From: Seleniivibrio sp.
GTDB taxonomy: Bacteria > Chrysiogenota > Deferribacteres > Deferribacterales > Geovibrionaceae
Assembly (NCBI RefSeq): GCF_021209385.1
Contig: NZ_JAJOIL010000028.1
Span: 151,068-215,067, forward strand
DNA: 64,000 nucleotides
Reading direction: 5' to 3'
Program-made: the position numbers and the translations under genes
The notes under the pieces: model-generated
Database searches by the model: none
Told to the model about the DNA's origin: nothing
Seen by the model: only the letters and a program-made list of their open reading frames with translations
Shown: piece after piece, positions 16,535 to 22,959 of the stretch
How positions within the stretch are numbered: position 1 is the stretch's first letter
How the letters are laid out: each line of letters starts with the position of its first letter

Positions 16535-17686
16535 TTAACACTTTTTTTCCCACGGGTGAAGGGTGTAGTACTTAGCCAATCCATTCTTACTACCGTTTTC
16601 AGGTGGGCATGTTTTCTCTGCAAATCCTATAAATATTGCTGATTCAAATGCATGTCCGTACTTATGCTTACTATAATTAGCACCAGCAGGTCGTATACTG
16701 TTTGTGTTATCTTTTACATTTGTTAGGGTTACAGGCTTTCCTAGCCACTCTTTACGCCACCAATCGTATATCTCGGTGTATCTCTGCTCATGTTGAGAAC
16801 GTTCGTCTGAGGATGGATAACGCTCTTCTGGCACGCCATTATCTGTAATCTCCAGCCATGTCGTTTCATGCTGAGCAGAGTAGTTGTGCTTAGCGTGCGT
16901 GACTTTCACAAACCTGCCAGCCTTTATAGCTTCCTTAATCTCGGGTTCGAGAAAATCATTCACTTCACTAGGTTTAACTCTTTCCAGCAGTATAACTGAT
17001 CTAGCGTTGTCCGTAATAGAAGATGCTCCCCTAGCAGCATGAAGCTGATTAGAATTGTTTTTAGGCACATGGTGAATAAGTACCACTGAACATCCAGCTT
17101 TACTTGCTAACCGTTCATACGCTACCAGTAGTGCTCCCATCTGAGCGTTACTGTTCTCATCAAGGCTATGTGAACGCACCATTGTATCAATAAACAGACA
17201 TCTGATGTTGTTTAGCTTGAGATACACTGCCAGATCATCAACGATGGATGATATTTCAACTTCTCCATTGAAGTTATTAGCAAAGTGGGTGGGTAATCCA
17301 TATCTATCAATCAATATGAACTTGTCACTAATCTCCTGTATGCGTGATTTAACATCATTAGGCATTCTGTTGATCAGATTATACAATCTCTGTCTTATTG
17401 GTGGCTGAGGGTCTTCCAGTGACATATAAGCCACCTTCTCACCGTTTGTCTCAGCATTCAGTATTTCCAAACCTAGACAAGTGTGTATACCCATCTTCAT
17501 TGCGAGGTATGATTTACCTACACCTCCATGAGCAACAAGCATCGTTACTGCTCCTATCGGTGCAAGTGGATTGATAGCAAAATCTACCTTAGGTGGTTCT
17601 TCTGTCAGCCATTTTAGCGGGATGTTTATCCCTGTGAATGTCTCTTTTTCCTGATGGTATTCATATTCTGTAATTATATTATTCAT
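16535..17686 (-). CDS. RepA-like AAA ATPase (replicative helicase family)
   Basis: 383-residue RecA-fold ATPase of the plasmid RepA/AAA_25 type. Walker A is AHGGVGKSY near residue 50, Walker B is CLFIDTM with the following RSHSLDENSN, and the VVLIHHVPK and RGASSITDNARS stretches correspond to the DnaB-like motifs of hexameric RepA helicases. Such proteins open origins of small plasmids and satellites. I start at 17686 because the GGAG site is about 7 nt upstream of it, while the ATG at 17692 abuts that site. It follows AlpA and a small gene in a tight operon. Confidence 0.8.
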   Translation of the reverse strand: MNNIITEYEYHQEKETFTGINIPLKWLTEEPPKVDFAINPLAPIGAVTMLVAHGGVGKSYLAMKMGIHTCLGLEILNAETNGEKVAYMSLEDPQPPIRQRLYNLINRMPNDVKSRIQEISDKFILIDRYGLPTHFANNFNGEVEISSIVDDLAVYLKLNNIRCLFIDTMVRSHSLDENSNAQMGALLVAYERLASKAGCSVVLIHHVPKNNSNQLHAARGASSITDNARSVILLERVKPSEVNDFLEPEIKEAIKAGRFVKVTHAKHNYSAQHETTWLEITDNGVPEERYPSSDERSQHEQRYTEIYDWWRKEWLGKPVTLTNVKDNTNSIRPAGANYSKHKYGHAFESAIFIGFAEKTCPPENGSKNGLAKYYTLHPWEKKC

Positions 17687-17873
17687 AATCATCTCCGTTA
17701 TTATTATTGAAAAAATTATATTTTAAGTTATTTTTAAACATGAGCCTTAATTGACTCATAAGCTTATGAAGGGTAGACGGGTTAGCCACCAAGCATACGC
17801 CTATCTGCCCTTTTTTAGTGTCTGAAGCCGGACTATTTGACTTCTGACCGCACGTTAAACACTGGTTATTCAT
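17679..17873 (-). CDS. Small Cys-containing protein between alpA and repA
   Basis: 64 residues, MNNQCLTCGQKSN at the start (CxxC), then a segment GQIGVCLVANPSTLHKLMSQ and an Asn-rich tail. It starts 6 bp after the alpA stop codon with a GGAGG site inside the alpA 3' end, and it overlaps repA by 8 bp, which supports a real, co-translated gene. No family recognised. Confidence 0.5.
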   Translation of the reverse strand: MNNQCLTCGQKSNSPASDTKKGQIGVCLVANPSTLHKLMSQLRLMFKNNLKYNFFNNNNGDDYE

Positions 17874-17878
17874 AACCA

Positions 17879-18100
17879 CTATTCACCTCCTTTCCTGCTT
17901 TCAGATATACGTTCTTCGATGAAGGCTGTTATATCAGCCTCCAGCCACCCAATCGCCCTTACGCTAATTTGAATGCTCTTTGGAAATTTACGTTTCTTCA
18001 TTAGGTCATAGATTGTTGACCTAGCCAGACCAGTGAGTTTTTCAACTTCAGGTCGTCTGATAATTCGTTGACTGTTCAGGTTCTGAATATCGTTCTTCAT
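17879..18100 (-). CDS. AlpA-family excisionase/transcriptional regulator
   Basis: 73-residue winged-helix protein with the AlpA/MerR-like reading head IIRRPEVEKLTGLARSTIYD, then MKKRKFPKSIQI and GWLEADITAFIEER, the standard family layout. AlpA proteins of P4-like elements activate or assist excision. It heads the alpA-orf-repA operon, and a perfect 19-bp palindrome lies 100 bp upstream. Confidence 0.88.
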   Translation of the reverse strand: MKNDIQNLNSQRIIRRPEVEKLTGLARSTIYDLMKKRKFPKSIQISVRAIGWLEADITAFIEERISESRKGGE

Positions 18101-18198
18101 TGCTTGCTCCTTAATTTTAGATAAGTATCTATATATAACGTTCGTGGATATTAATCAAGGGAAGAATTTTTAAAAAGTATAATATCGACAGTATTTTA

Positions 18199-18217
18199 GA
18201 TACTATATTATAGTATC
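18199..18217. promoter_or_regulatory. Perfect 19-bp palindrome between integrase and alpA
   Basis: GATACTATA-T-TATAGTATC, a perfect inverted repeat with a one-base centre, in the 199-bp region upstream of alpA and downstream of the integrase. It is a strong candidate operator for an element regulator, perhaps the lost XRE repressor or AlpA itself. Confidence 0.55.
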
Positions 18218-18299
18218 ATTCAGCAGTCATATTACATTGTAGTATGTATGGTGTGGTAATTGATGTTTTAGGGGGGATAAAGTTGAGTTCAGTTTAACA

Positions 18300-19490
18300 T
18301 TAGGGCTTGTTAAGTTTTAGACCATCCAGATAATCTGCCCATTCCTGCATCATAACTGTTCTTTTATCCAGATATTCCGCATGGTTATAAGCACCCTTTA
18401 CTTTATTTCGCTCAACGTGGGCTAACTGCATTTCTATTATAGCGCTCTCATAACCTTTTTCGTGCAACAATGTTGAAGCCATTGCTCGGAATCCGTGGGC
18501 GGTCATTTCTTCTTTTGTATATCCCATGCGCCTAAGAGCAGAAAGTATTGTAACATTGCTCATTGGTCTTTCTTTTGACCGAGCATTAGGAAACACATAT
18601 TTCCATTGTCCTGTTAATGGCTGAATCTCTTTCAAAATAGAAACCGCCTGCTTAGAAAGCGGTATGATGTGCGGTCTTCTCATCTTCATTTTTTCGGCTG
18701 GAATCTTCCACAGTCCTGCATGTAAATCTATTTCAGACCATTCTGCCTGCCTGAGTTCGCCAGGACGCAACATAACATAAGGAGTCAGCCTCAAGGCACA
18801 TTTAGTAACAATATCGCCTGTATAGCTGTCTATAGCCCTCATAAGCCCGCCTATCTCGTCAGTCTCAGTTATTGTTGCCATATTCTTAGATACTCTTGCT
18901 GTCAAAGCTCCTTTGAGGTCATGGCTAATATTCCTTTCCGCTCTTCCAGTGGCGATAGCGAAAGAATAAACCTCGCCAACAATATTTTTAGTTCTGTGTG
19001 CAACATCAATAGAGCCTCTTTCTTCTATTAGTCTAAGAACAGATAATAACTCCTGAGCTGTTATATTTTTTACTGGTCTATCACCAATATAAGGAAAGAT
19101 ATTTTTCTCTAATGCTCTCCATTTCCTCTGAGCATGGCTTTCAATCCATTTTGGTTTGTTGACAGCGTGCCACTCGGTAGCCACATCTTTAAACCTGTTA
19201 CTCGCTTCACAGTATATATTATATTTCTTAGCCTTCTTTAACTCATTAGGGTCAATACCTTCCGAAATCAGCTTTCTTGCCTCATCTCGCTTTTCTCTGG
19301 CTTCTTTAAGTGATATTTCAGGATAAGAGCCTATTACATAGGTTTTCCTTTTATTTGCATAGCGGTAGTCTAGACGAAAGGTTTTACCGCCTGCTTCGGA
19401 TACATAGATATACATGCTTTTTTCATCTTGAATCTTATAGCCTTTGTCTTTTGCTTTAGCAGTTCTTATGGCGGTATCAGTTGTTCCCAT
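18300..19490 (-). CDS. P4-type tyrosine recombinase (integrase)
   Basis: 396 residues, with the DUF4102-type N-terminal arm domain (DTAIRTAKAKDKGYKIQDEK), a SAM-like core-binding domain and the catalytic domain. The catalytic residues are visible: Arg in LRPGELRQAEW, the HGFRAMAS box (H-x-x-R), a second His in LAHVERNK and the nucleophile Tyr in KGAYNHAEYLDKR. It is oriented away from the tRNA it targets, and a TACCGTCA octamer overlaps its start codon. Confidence 0.94.
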   Translation of the reverse strand: MGTTDTAIRTAKAKDKGYKIQDEKSMYIYVSEAGGKTFRLDYRYANKRKTYVIGSYPEISLKEAREKRDEARKLISEGIDPNELKKAKKYNIYCEASNRFKDVATEWHAVNKPKWIESHAQRKWRALEKNIFPYIGDRPVKNITAQELLSVLRLIEERGSIDVAHRTKNIVGEVYSFAIATGRAERNISHDLKGALTARVSKNMATITETDEIGGLMRAIDSYTGDIVTKCALRLTPYVMLRPGELRQAEWSEIDLHAGLWKIPAEKMKMRRPHIIPLSKQAVSILKEIQPLTGQWKYVFPNARSKERPMSNVTILSALRRMGYTKEEMTAHGFRAMASTLLHEKGYESAIIEMQLAHVERNKVKGAYNHAEYLDKRTVMMQEWADYLDGLKLNKP

Positions 19491-19596
19491 GACGGTATAA
19501 CCTCATCAGAATATTATAAGCAATAACACTATAACTGATTGTATAAAAAGATATTTTACTGGTCATGGCGGTATAGCTTATATAATGATTATATCG

Positions 19597-19616
19597 TACC
19601 GTCAATCATACCGTCA
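19597..19616 (+). repeat. Paired TACCGTCA octamers, right end (candidate integrase arm sites)
   Basis: TACCGTCA at 19597-19604 and 19609-19616, mirroring the spacing of the left pair. A further inverted copy (TGACGGTA, 19490-19497) covers the integrase start codon and a single copy is at 14397-14404. Binding there could let the integrase repress itself. Confidence 0.6.
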
Positions 19617-19684
19617 AGAAAAGTTGGCTTTCGTTGGATTTGTCTGGAACTCTAAAGAGTTGAAACCCCCTCCAAATGGGCATT

Positions 19685-19715
19685 AAAAAAGGCTTCGCAG
19701 ATTTCTCTGGAAGCC
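19685..19715 (-). terminator. Intrinsic terminator just beyond the tRNA, inside the element
   Basis: On the minus strand GGCTTC and GAAGCC pair around a 13-base loop, followed by six T. It lies 17 bp downstream of the tRNA 3' end, so the element brings its own tRNA terminator to replace the one displaced to 13370-13397. The rest of 19491-19732 holds the octamer pair and no gene. Confidence 0.7.
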
Positions 19716-19731
19716 CTTAAACTTCGATTAA

Positions 19732-19749
19732 ATGGCGGTGCAGGGAATT
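19732..19749. repeat. Right att site within the tRNA 3' end
   Basis: Second copy of the 18-bp direct repeat, forming the acceptor stem and T-arm end of the intact tRNA. The element regenerates the tRNA on the integrase side, as is usual for tyrosine integrases using tRNA sites. Confidence 0.85.
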
Positions 19750-19806
19750 GAACCCCGGACACTGCGGATATGAGCCGCATGCTCTAACCATCTGAGCTAC
19801 ACCGCC
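19733..19806 (-). tRNA. tRNA with CAU anticodon (tRNA-Met or tRNA-Ile2)
   Basis: The minus strand folds as a full cloverleaf: acceptor GGCGGTG/CACCGCC, D-arm with AGCTCAGATGGTTAGAGC, anticodon stem TGCGG/CCGCA around CTCATAT, and T-arm CCGGGGTTCAATTCCCTG. The anticodon is CAT; elongator methionine is most likely, but an isoleucine tRNA modified to read AUA cannot be excluded. No CCA is encoded. It is the attachment gene of the adjoining element. Confidence 0.92.
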
Positions 19807-19810
19807 GTAA

Positions 19811-19835
19811 GATAGGGATGTTTATATACCCTATC
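19811..19835. terminator. Hairpin between the LivK-like gene and the tRNA
   Basis: GATAGGG and CCCTATC around an 11-base loop, with a T-run on the plus strand. It probably ends transcription of the binding-protein gene before the tRNA, though the T-run is on the opposite side. Confidence 0.45.
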
Positions 19836-19858
19836 TTTTTATCACAGTCAATAAGTTT

Positions 19859-20977
19859 TTAATTCGCAAGAACAAAGTCTTTATTCTTTATTTCAACAAT
19901 GACGAAAGAATCCTTTGAAAGCCCTGTGTGGTCGCCGGGCGTCATATTGAATTCACCAGCTATGCCGATCATCTTTTTAATTTTTTCAAGCTCTCCGGCA
20001 AGTTTATCGCCGCCTGTGTGCGCTTTGCTGTAAGCAGTTTTGAACAGCATGAAAGCGTCATATGCGTGTCCGCCGAAAGCAGATACCGGTGATTTGAAAT
20101 TGCCTTCAAAATCGTTCTTATATTTCACGAGCGTCTTTTTGAATTTATCGCTGTCGGGAAGCTGGTCAGCAACAACGATTCTGCCAGCTGTGAGTTTTAT
20201 GCCGTTTGCCGCATCTCCCGCAAGCTCAATAAACTTCATGGACGCAACGCCCTGTGTCATATAAAGATCGCCCATGCCGAGCTGCTGGGCATTTCTGGCG
20301 ATGATGGCAGGAGCCGCACCAGCCGCCCAACAGATGACGGCATCATACTTCTTCCCTTTGATGTTAGAAAGCTGGGAGGTCATATCCTTGTCTTTGTCGC
20401 GGAATTTCTCGTCCGCAACAATGTTCATTCCGTATTTCTTTGCGATATCAAGAACCGCGTCTCTGCCTGTTGAGCCGTAACCGCTCTGTTCAGTGATAAG
20501 CGCTATGTTCTTTTTCTTTTTAGACGCAAGGTATTCCAGCAGTTTTTCAGCAACCTGAGTGTCTGACTGGGGAGTTTTATATACATATTTGTTAACCGGA
20601 GTAACGATATCAAGGCTGGCAGCGCATGATATCAGCGGGAGTTTATATCTTGCCGCAAGATTTTTGATAGCCAGAGCAGAGCCTGTTCTGGACGGTCCCA
20701 AAACAGCGACAACCTTGTCGACAGTTGCAAGTCTTTTGAAAGAGTTTATGGTGATGTTCTCGTCACCCTGCGTATCATAGATAAAAAGTTTTATCTTTTC
20801 GCCGTTGATTCCGCCCTGTTTGTTCACTTCTTCAACAAGCATCTCAAGGGTCTGCTTTTCAGGCATCCCGAGGAAGCTTGTCGGTCCTGTAACGGAAAAA
20901 AGACCGCCAAGCCTTATCTCCGCGTGCGCCACGGCACAGATGAGCAGCGCGAGCATAATAAAAGATATCTTTCTCAT
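19859..20977 (-). CDS. ABC transporter substrate-binding protein, branched-chain amino acid (LivK) type
   Basis: 372-residue periplasmic binding protein, type I fold. A signal peptide (MRKISFIMLALLICAVAHA) precedes IRLGGLFSVTGPTSFLG and the EMLVEEVNKQGGINGEKIKL phrase characteristic of LivK/LivJ and Leu/Ile/Val-like receptors. ATG 20977 has GGAG 8 nt upstream. No permease or ATPase genes adjoin it, so it is an orphan receptor whose ligand (amino acid, urea, aromatic or short acid) cannot be told; it may serve a transporter elsewhere. Confidence 0.88.
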   Translation of the reverse strand: MRKISFIMLALLICAVAHAEIRLGGLFSVTGPTSFLGMPEKQTLEMLVEEVNKQGGINGEKIKLFIYDTQGDENITINSFKRLATVDKVVAVLGPSRTGSALAIKNLAARYKLPLISCAASLDIVTPVNKYVYKTPQSDTQVAEKLLEYLASKKKKNIALITEQSGYGSTGRDAVLDIAKKYGMNIVADEKFRDKDKDMTSQLSNIKGKKYDAVICWAAGAAPAIIARNAQQLGMGDLYMTQGVASMKFIELAGDAANGIKLTAGRIVVADQLPDSDKFKKTLVKYKNDFEGNFKSPVSAFGGHAYDAFMLFKTAYSKAHTGGDKLAGELEKIKKMIGIAGEFNMTPGDHTGLSKDSFVIVEIKNKDFVLAN

Positions 20978-21104
20978 TAATCTCACTCCTTGGAAAACGT
21001 CGGTCGTTGATTATATCAGATGTCATGATAATTTCAAATGTTTTGTCAGACTAATTATAGGCTTTATTGGTAACAAAATAGTTATAATTACAACTAAAAT
21101 TATG

Positions 21105-21131
21105 TAAAGTTTGTGATTAAAATGTCGATAT
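21105..21131 (+). promoter_or_regulatory. Flagellar sigma28 (FliA) promoter
   Basis: TAAAGTTT (21105-21112), an 11-bp spacer and GTCGATAT (21124-21131) closely match the sigma28 consensus TAAAGTTT-N11-GCCGATAA. It ends 19 bp before the ATG of the YjfB-like gene and puts this small gene cluster in the late flagellar regulon. Confidence 0.75.
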
Positions 21132-21150
21132 AAAAACACAGGAGATTTAT

Positions 21151-21357
21151 ATGGACCTGTCATCAATAGCTGCAGCCGCCAGCGATATGAAAGCGGCCGA
21201 AACACAATATGCTGCCAACATAAAAGTCATGAAAATGGCTATGGATACTCAGAAAGCAGGACTTTCCGTTCTGGCTCCTCTTGATTCCGCAGCAGCAGGT
21301 GTCAGCCGTGCCGCAGACGGTACTGGCAAAGGCACGCTTCTCGACATTATGGCGTAA
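21151..21357 (+). CDS. YjfB-family small motility-associated protein
   Basis: 68 residues, Ala-rich and helical: MDLSSIAAAASDMKAAETQY, then KVMKMAMDTQKAG. The pattern of an Asp-Ile/Leu start, an Ala/Met helix and the AMDTQ phrase matches the YjfB putative motility family, short proteins of unknown biochemical role. A GGAG site is 8 nt upstream, and a FliA-type promoter precedes it, which agrees with a flagellar link. Confidence 0.75.
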   Translation: MDLSSIAAAASDMKAAETQYAANIKVMKMAMDTQKAGLSVLAPLDSAAAGVSRAADGTGKGTLLDIMA

Positions 21358-21453
21358 AAGTGACATCTCCTAATGATATATACAGAGATCAATTACTCGC
21401 TAAACATATTGTTTATATAAATCATTACGATATGCTGATTAGCGGAGGACTTA

Positions 21454-21681
21454 ATGCGCATAACATCAGCCTCAACCCTTAACAATCCTGTTATAAACCA
21501 GGCTTCAAATACCAGAACCGCCTCTAAAACGCAATCCGATGGAGGATTCTTTCAGGCTGTCGAAGATTTTTTTCAACCCATATGGCCTTTTCCGCCTGAA
21601 AAATCAGAAGAATCCGAATCAGCACTGGAGTCTTTTACAGAGGATGCAATAAAGACAGCATCCATAAATATTCTTGCATAG
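21454..21681 (+). CDS. Small protein of unknown function in motility cluster
   Basis: 75 residues starting MRITSASTLNNPVINQASN, Ser/Thr/Asn-rich at first, then FFQAVEDFFQPIWPFPPEKS and an acidic end. No signal peptide or helix bundle. A GCGGAGG ribosome site precedes the ATG. It lies between the YjfB-like gene and another small helical protein on the same strand; the Ser/Thr-rich start resembles those of exported flagellar or hook-associated proteins, but no family is recognised. Confidence 0.5.
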   Translation: MRITSASTLNNPVINQASNTRTASKTQSDGGFFQAVEDFFQPIWPFPPEKSEESESALESFTEDAIKTASINILA

Positions 21682-21696
21682 TTTTTGAGGGAAGAA

Positions 21697-21969
21697 ATGT
21701 CAATAACACCTGCACGCAGCAGTCTCACAAGTTCTGCACAACAGATAAAAAGTGACGTAAAATCTGCACAAAGACAGATTAAGAATGATGTTAAGAATGC
21801 AGTCTCGGACGTGAAAAGTAATGTCAAAAGCGCCGTTTCCGATGTTAAAAGCAACATAAAAGCTGCAAAAACAGAAATCAAAGACAACGCCGAGGACGCT
21901 GTTGAAGACGTTAAGAGTACAACTCTCGGAGACATAGCAAAGGCGCTAGGACTGGATATATTTGCCTGA
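21697..21969 (+). CDS. Small amphipathic helical repeat protein (LEA/apolipoprotein-like)
   Basis: 90 residues. After MSITPARSSLTSSAQQ comes a repeated Lys/Asp-rich helix of about 11 residues per unit (SDVKSAQRQIK, NDVKNAVSDVK, SNVKSAVSDVK, SNIKAAKTEIK, DNAEDAVEDVK). The end GDIAKALGLDIFA is more hydrophobic. Such repeats form long amphipathic helices. I choose ATG 21697 with GAGGG upstream instead of a TTG 12 bp earlier. It probably belongs to the FliA-driven group; function unknown. Confidence 0.55.
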   Translation: MSITPARSSLTSSAQQIKSDVKSAQRQIKNDVKNAVSDVKSNVKSAVSDVKSNIKAAKTEIKDNAEDAVEDVKSTTLGDIAKALGLDIFA

Positions 21970-22950
21970 TTACCTGATGATGCTTCCGTCGGCTATTTTT
22001 ATGTACTGAACACGCTCAAGAGTCTGGAACTGTCTGATCTTTTTGCGCAGAACAAGCCCCACAGCGTCCTCAAGGTTCATCTCATGCCTGTCAAGCCACT
22101 CTGAAAGCCCCTGATTCAGCTCAGTTACGGCAGAAAATCCTTTTTTATAGAGCATAGATGCGACCTGAACAGTTGATGCGCCGGCAAGAACGTACTGTGT
22201 CAGAACGTCGGCGTTATGAACGCCAGTTGAAGCGGAAATATCTATAGAAGATTCTTTAGCAACAGCCGCAACCCAGCGTATAACATTATATGCTTCACTC
22301 TCCTGCGAAAAATAATGCACGGGTTCAAGCTCCAGCGTATCGGTATTTATCTTCATCTGATAGTATCTGTTAAAAAGCGTCACAGCTTTTGCGCCCGCGC
22401 TATGCAGTCTGCGCACCATATAGGGTACTGCGGTGACATTCTGCCCTATCTTCACGGAAACGGGTATGCTGACTGTCTCTTTGACCTCATGAACCACTTC
22501 AAAGTATCTGGATTCCACTTCCTGCGAAGAGATTCCGGCGTCAAAAGGCATAAAGGATATATTCAGTTCGATGCCGTGCGCTCCGGCTTCCTCGATGGAT
22601 TTCGCATATTCCGTCCACCATTTCCCGCCTTCGCAGTTCACGCTTGCGATAACGGGTACTGAGACCGCTTTAACAGCTTTTCGCACAAGTTCGAGGTATT
22701 CGCCGGCACCGTAAACCATAGCGGCGTCAGCGTTCATATAATCGTATGCCTCACTGTGGAAGGATGTATCTATATCAAGCCCGCTGTCCTGACGGATCTC
22801 CTCTTCAAAGAGCGATTTGAGGATAACTGCGCCTGCGCCTGCCTCTTCCGCCTTTTTCAGATTATCGACGTCCTTGGTCAGCGTGCTGCTTGCTGTTATA
22901 ACTGGGCTTTTCAGTTTCATTCCCATATAGGTTGTGCTGATGTCGGGCAT
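21970..22950 (-). CDS. Dihydroorotate dehydrogenase-like flavoprotein
   Basis: 326 residues of the class 1 dihydroorotate dehydrogenase TIM-barrel family: MGMKLKSPVITASSTLTKDV at the start, then IELNIS, VSVKIGQNV and the FMN phosphate loop ASTGVHNADVL. It differs from true PyrD in lacking a clear catalytic Cys/Ser loop in the usual context, and such homologues are often annotated only as PyrD-like. It follows ftsK by 9 bp in a four-gene operon; a role in pyrimidine synthesis is not established by the context. Confidence 0.75.
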   Translation of the reverse strand: MPDISTTYMGMKLKSPVITASSTLTKDVDNLKKAEEAGAGAVILKSLFEEEIRQDSGLDIDTSFHSEAYDYMNADAAMVYGAGEYLELVRKAVKAVSVPVIASVNCEGGKWWTEYAKSIEEAGAHGIELNISFMPFDAGISSQEVESRYFEVVHEVKETVSIPVSVKIGQNVTAVPYMVRRLHSAGAKAVTLFNRYYQMKINTDTLELEPVHYFSQESEAYNVIRWVAAVAKESSIDISASTGVHNADVLTQYVLAGASTVQVASMLYKKGFSAVTELNQGLSEWLDRHEMNLEDAVGLVLRKKIRQFQTLERVQYIKIADGSIIR

Positions 22951-22959
22951 ATTGGTCTC

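Larger units (their letters stand above)
13405..19749. mobile_element. tRNA-integrated genomic element of about 6.3 kb
   Basis: The element is bounded by an 18-bp direct repeat of the 3' end of the tRNA (13405-13422 and 19732-19749), has an integrase gene next to the intact tRNA, AlpA and RepA-like replication/excision genes, and is visibly more AT-rich than the flanks. Cargo lies between 13.6 and 16.05 kb: an exported 187-residue protein, two small zinc-ribbon membrane proteins, a BamE-like lipoprotein and another exported protein. There are no capsid, conjugation, restriction or resistance genes. It resembles a satellite or small integrative plasmid; whether it still excises is unknown. Confidence 0.85.
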
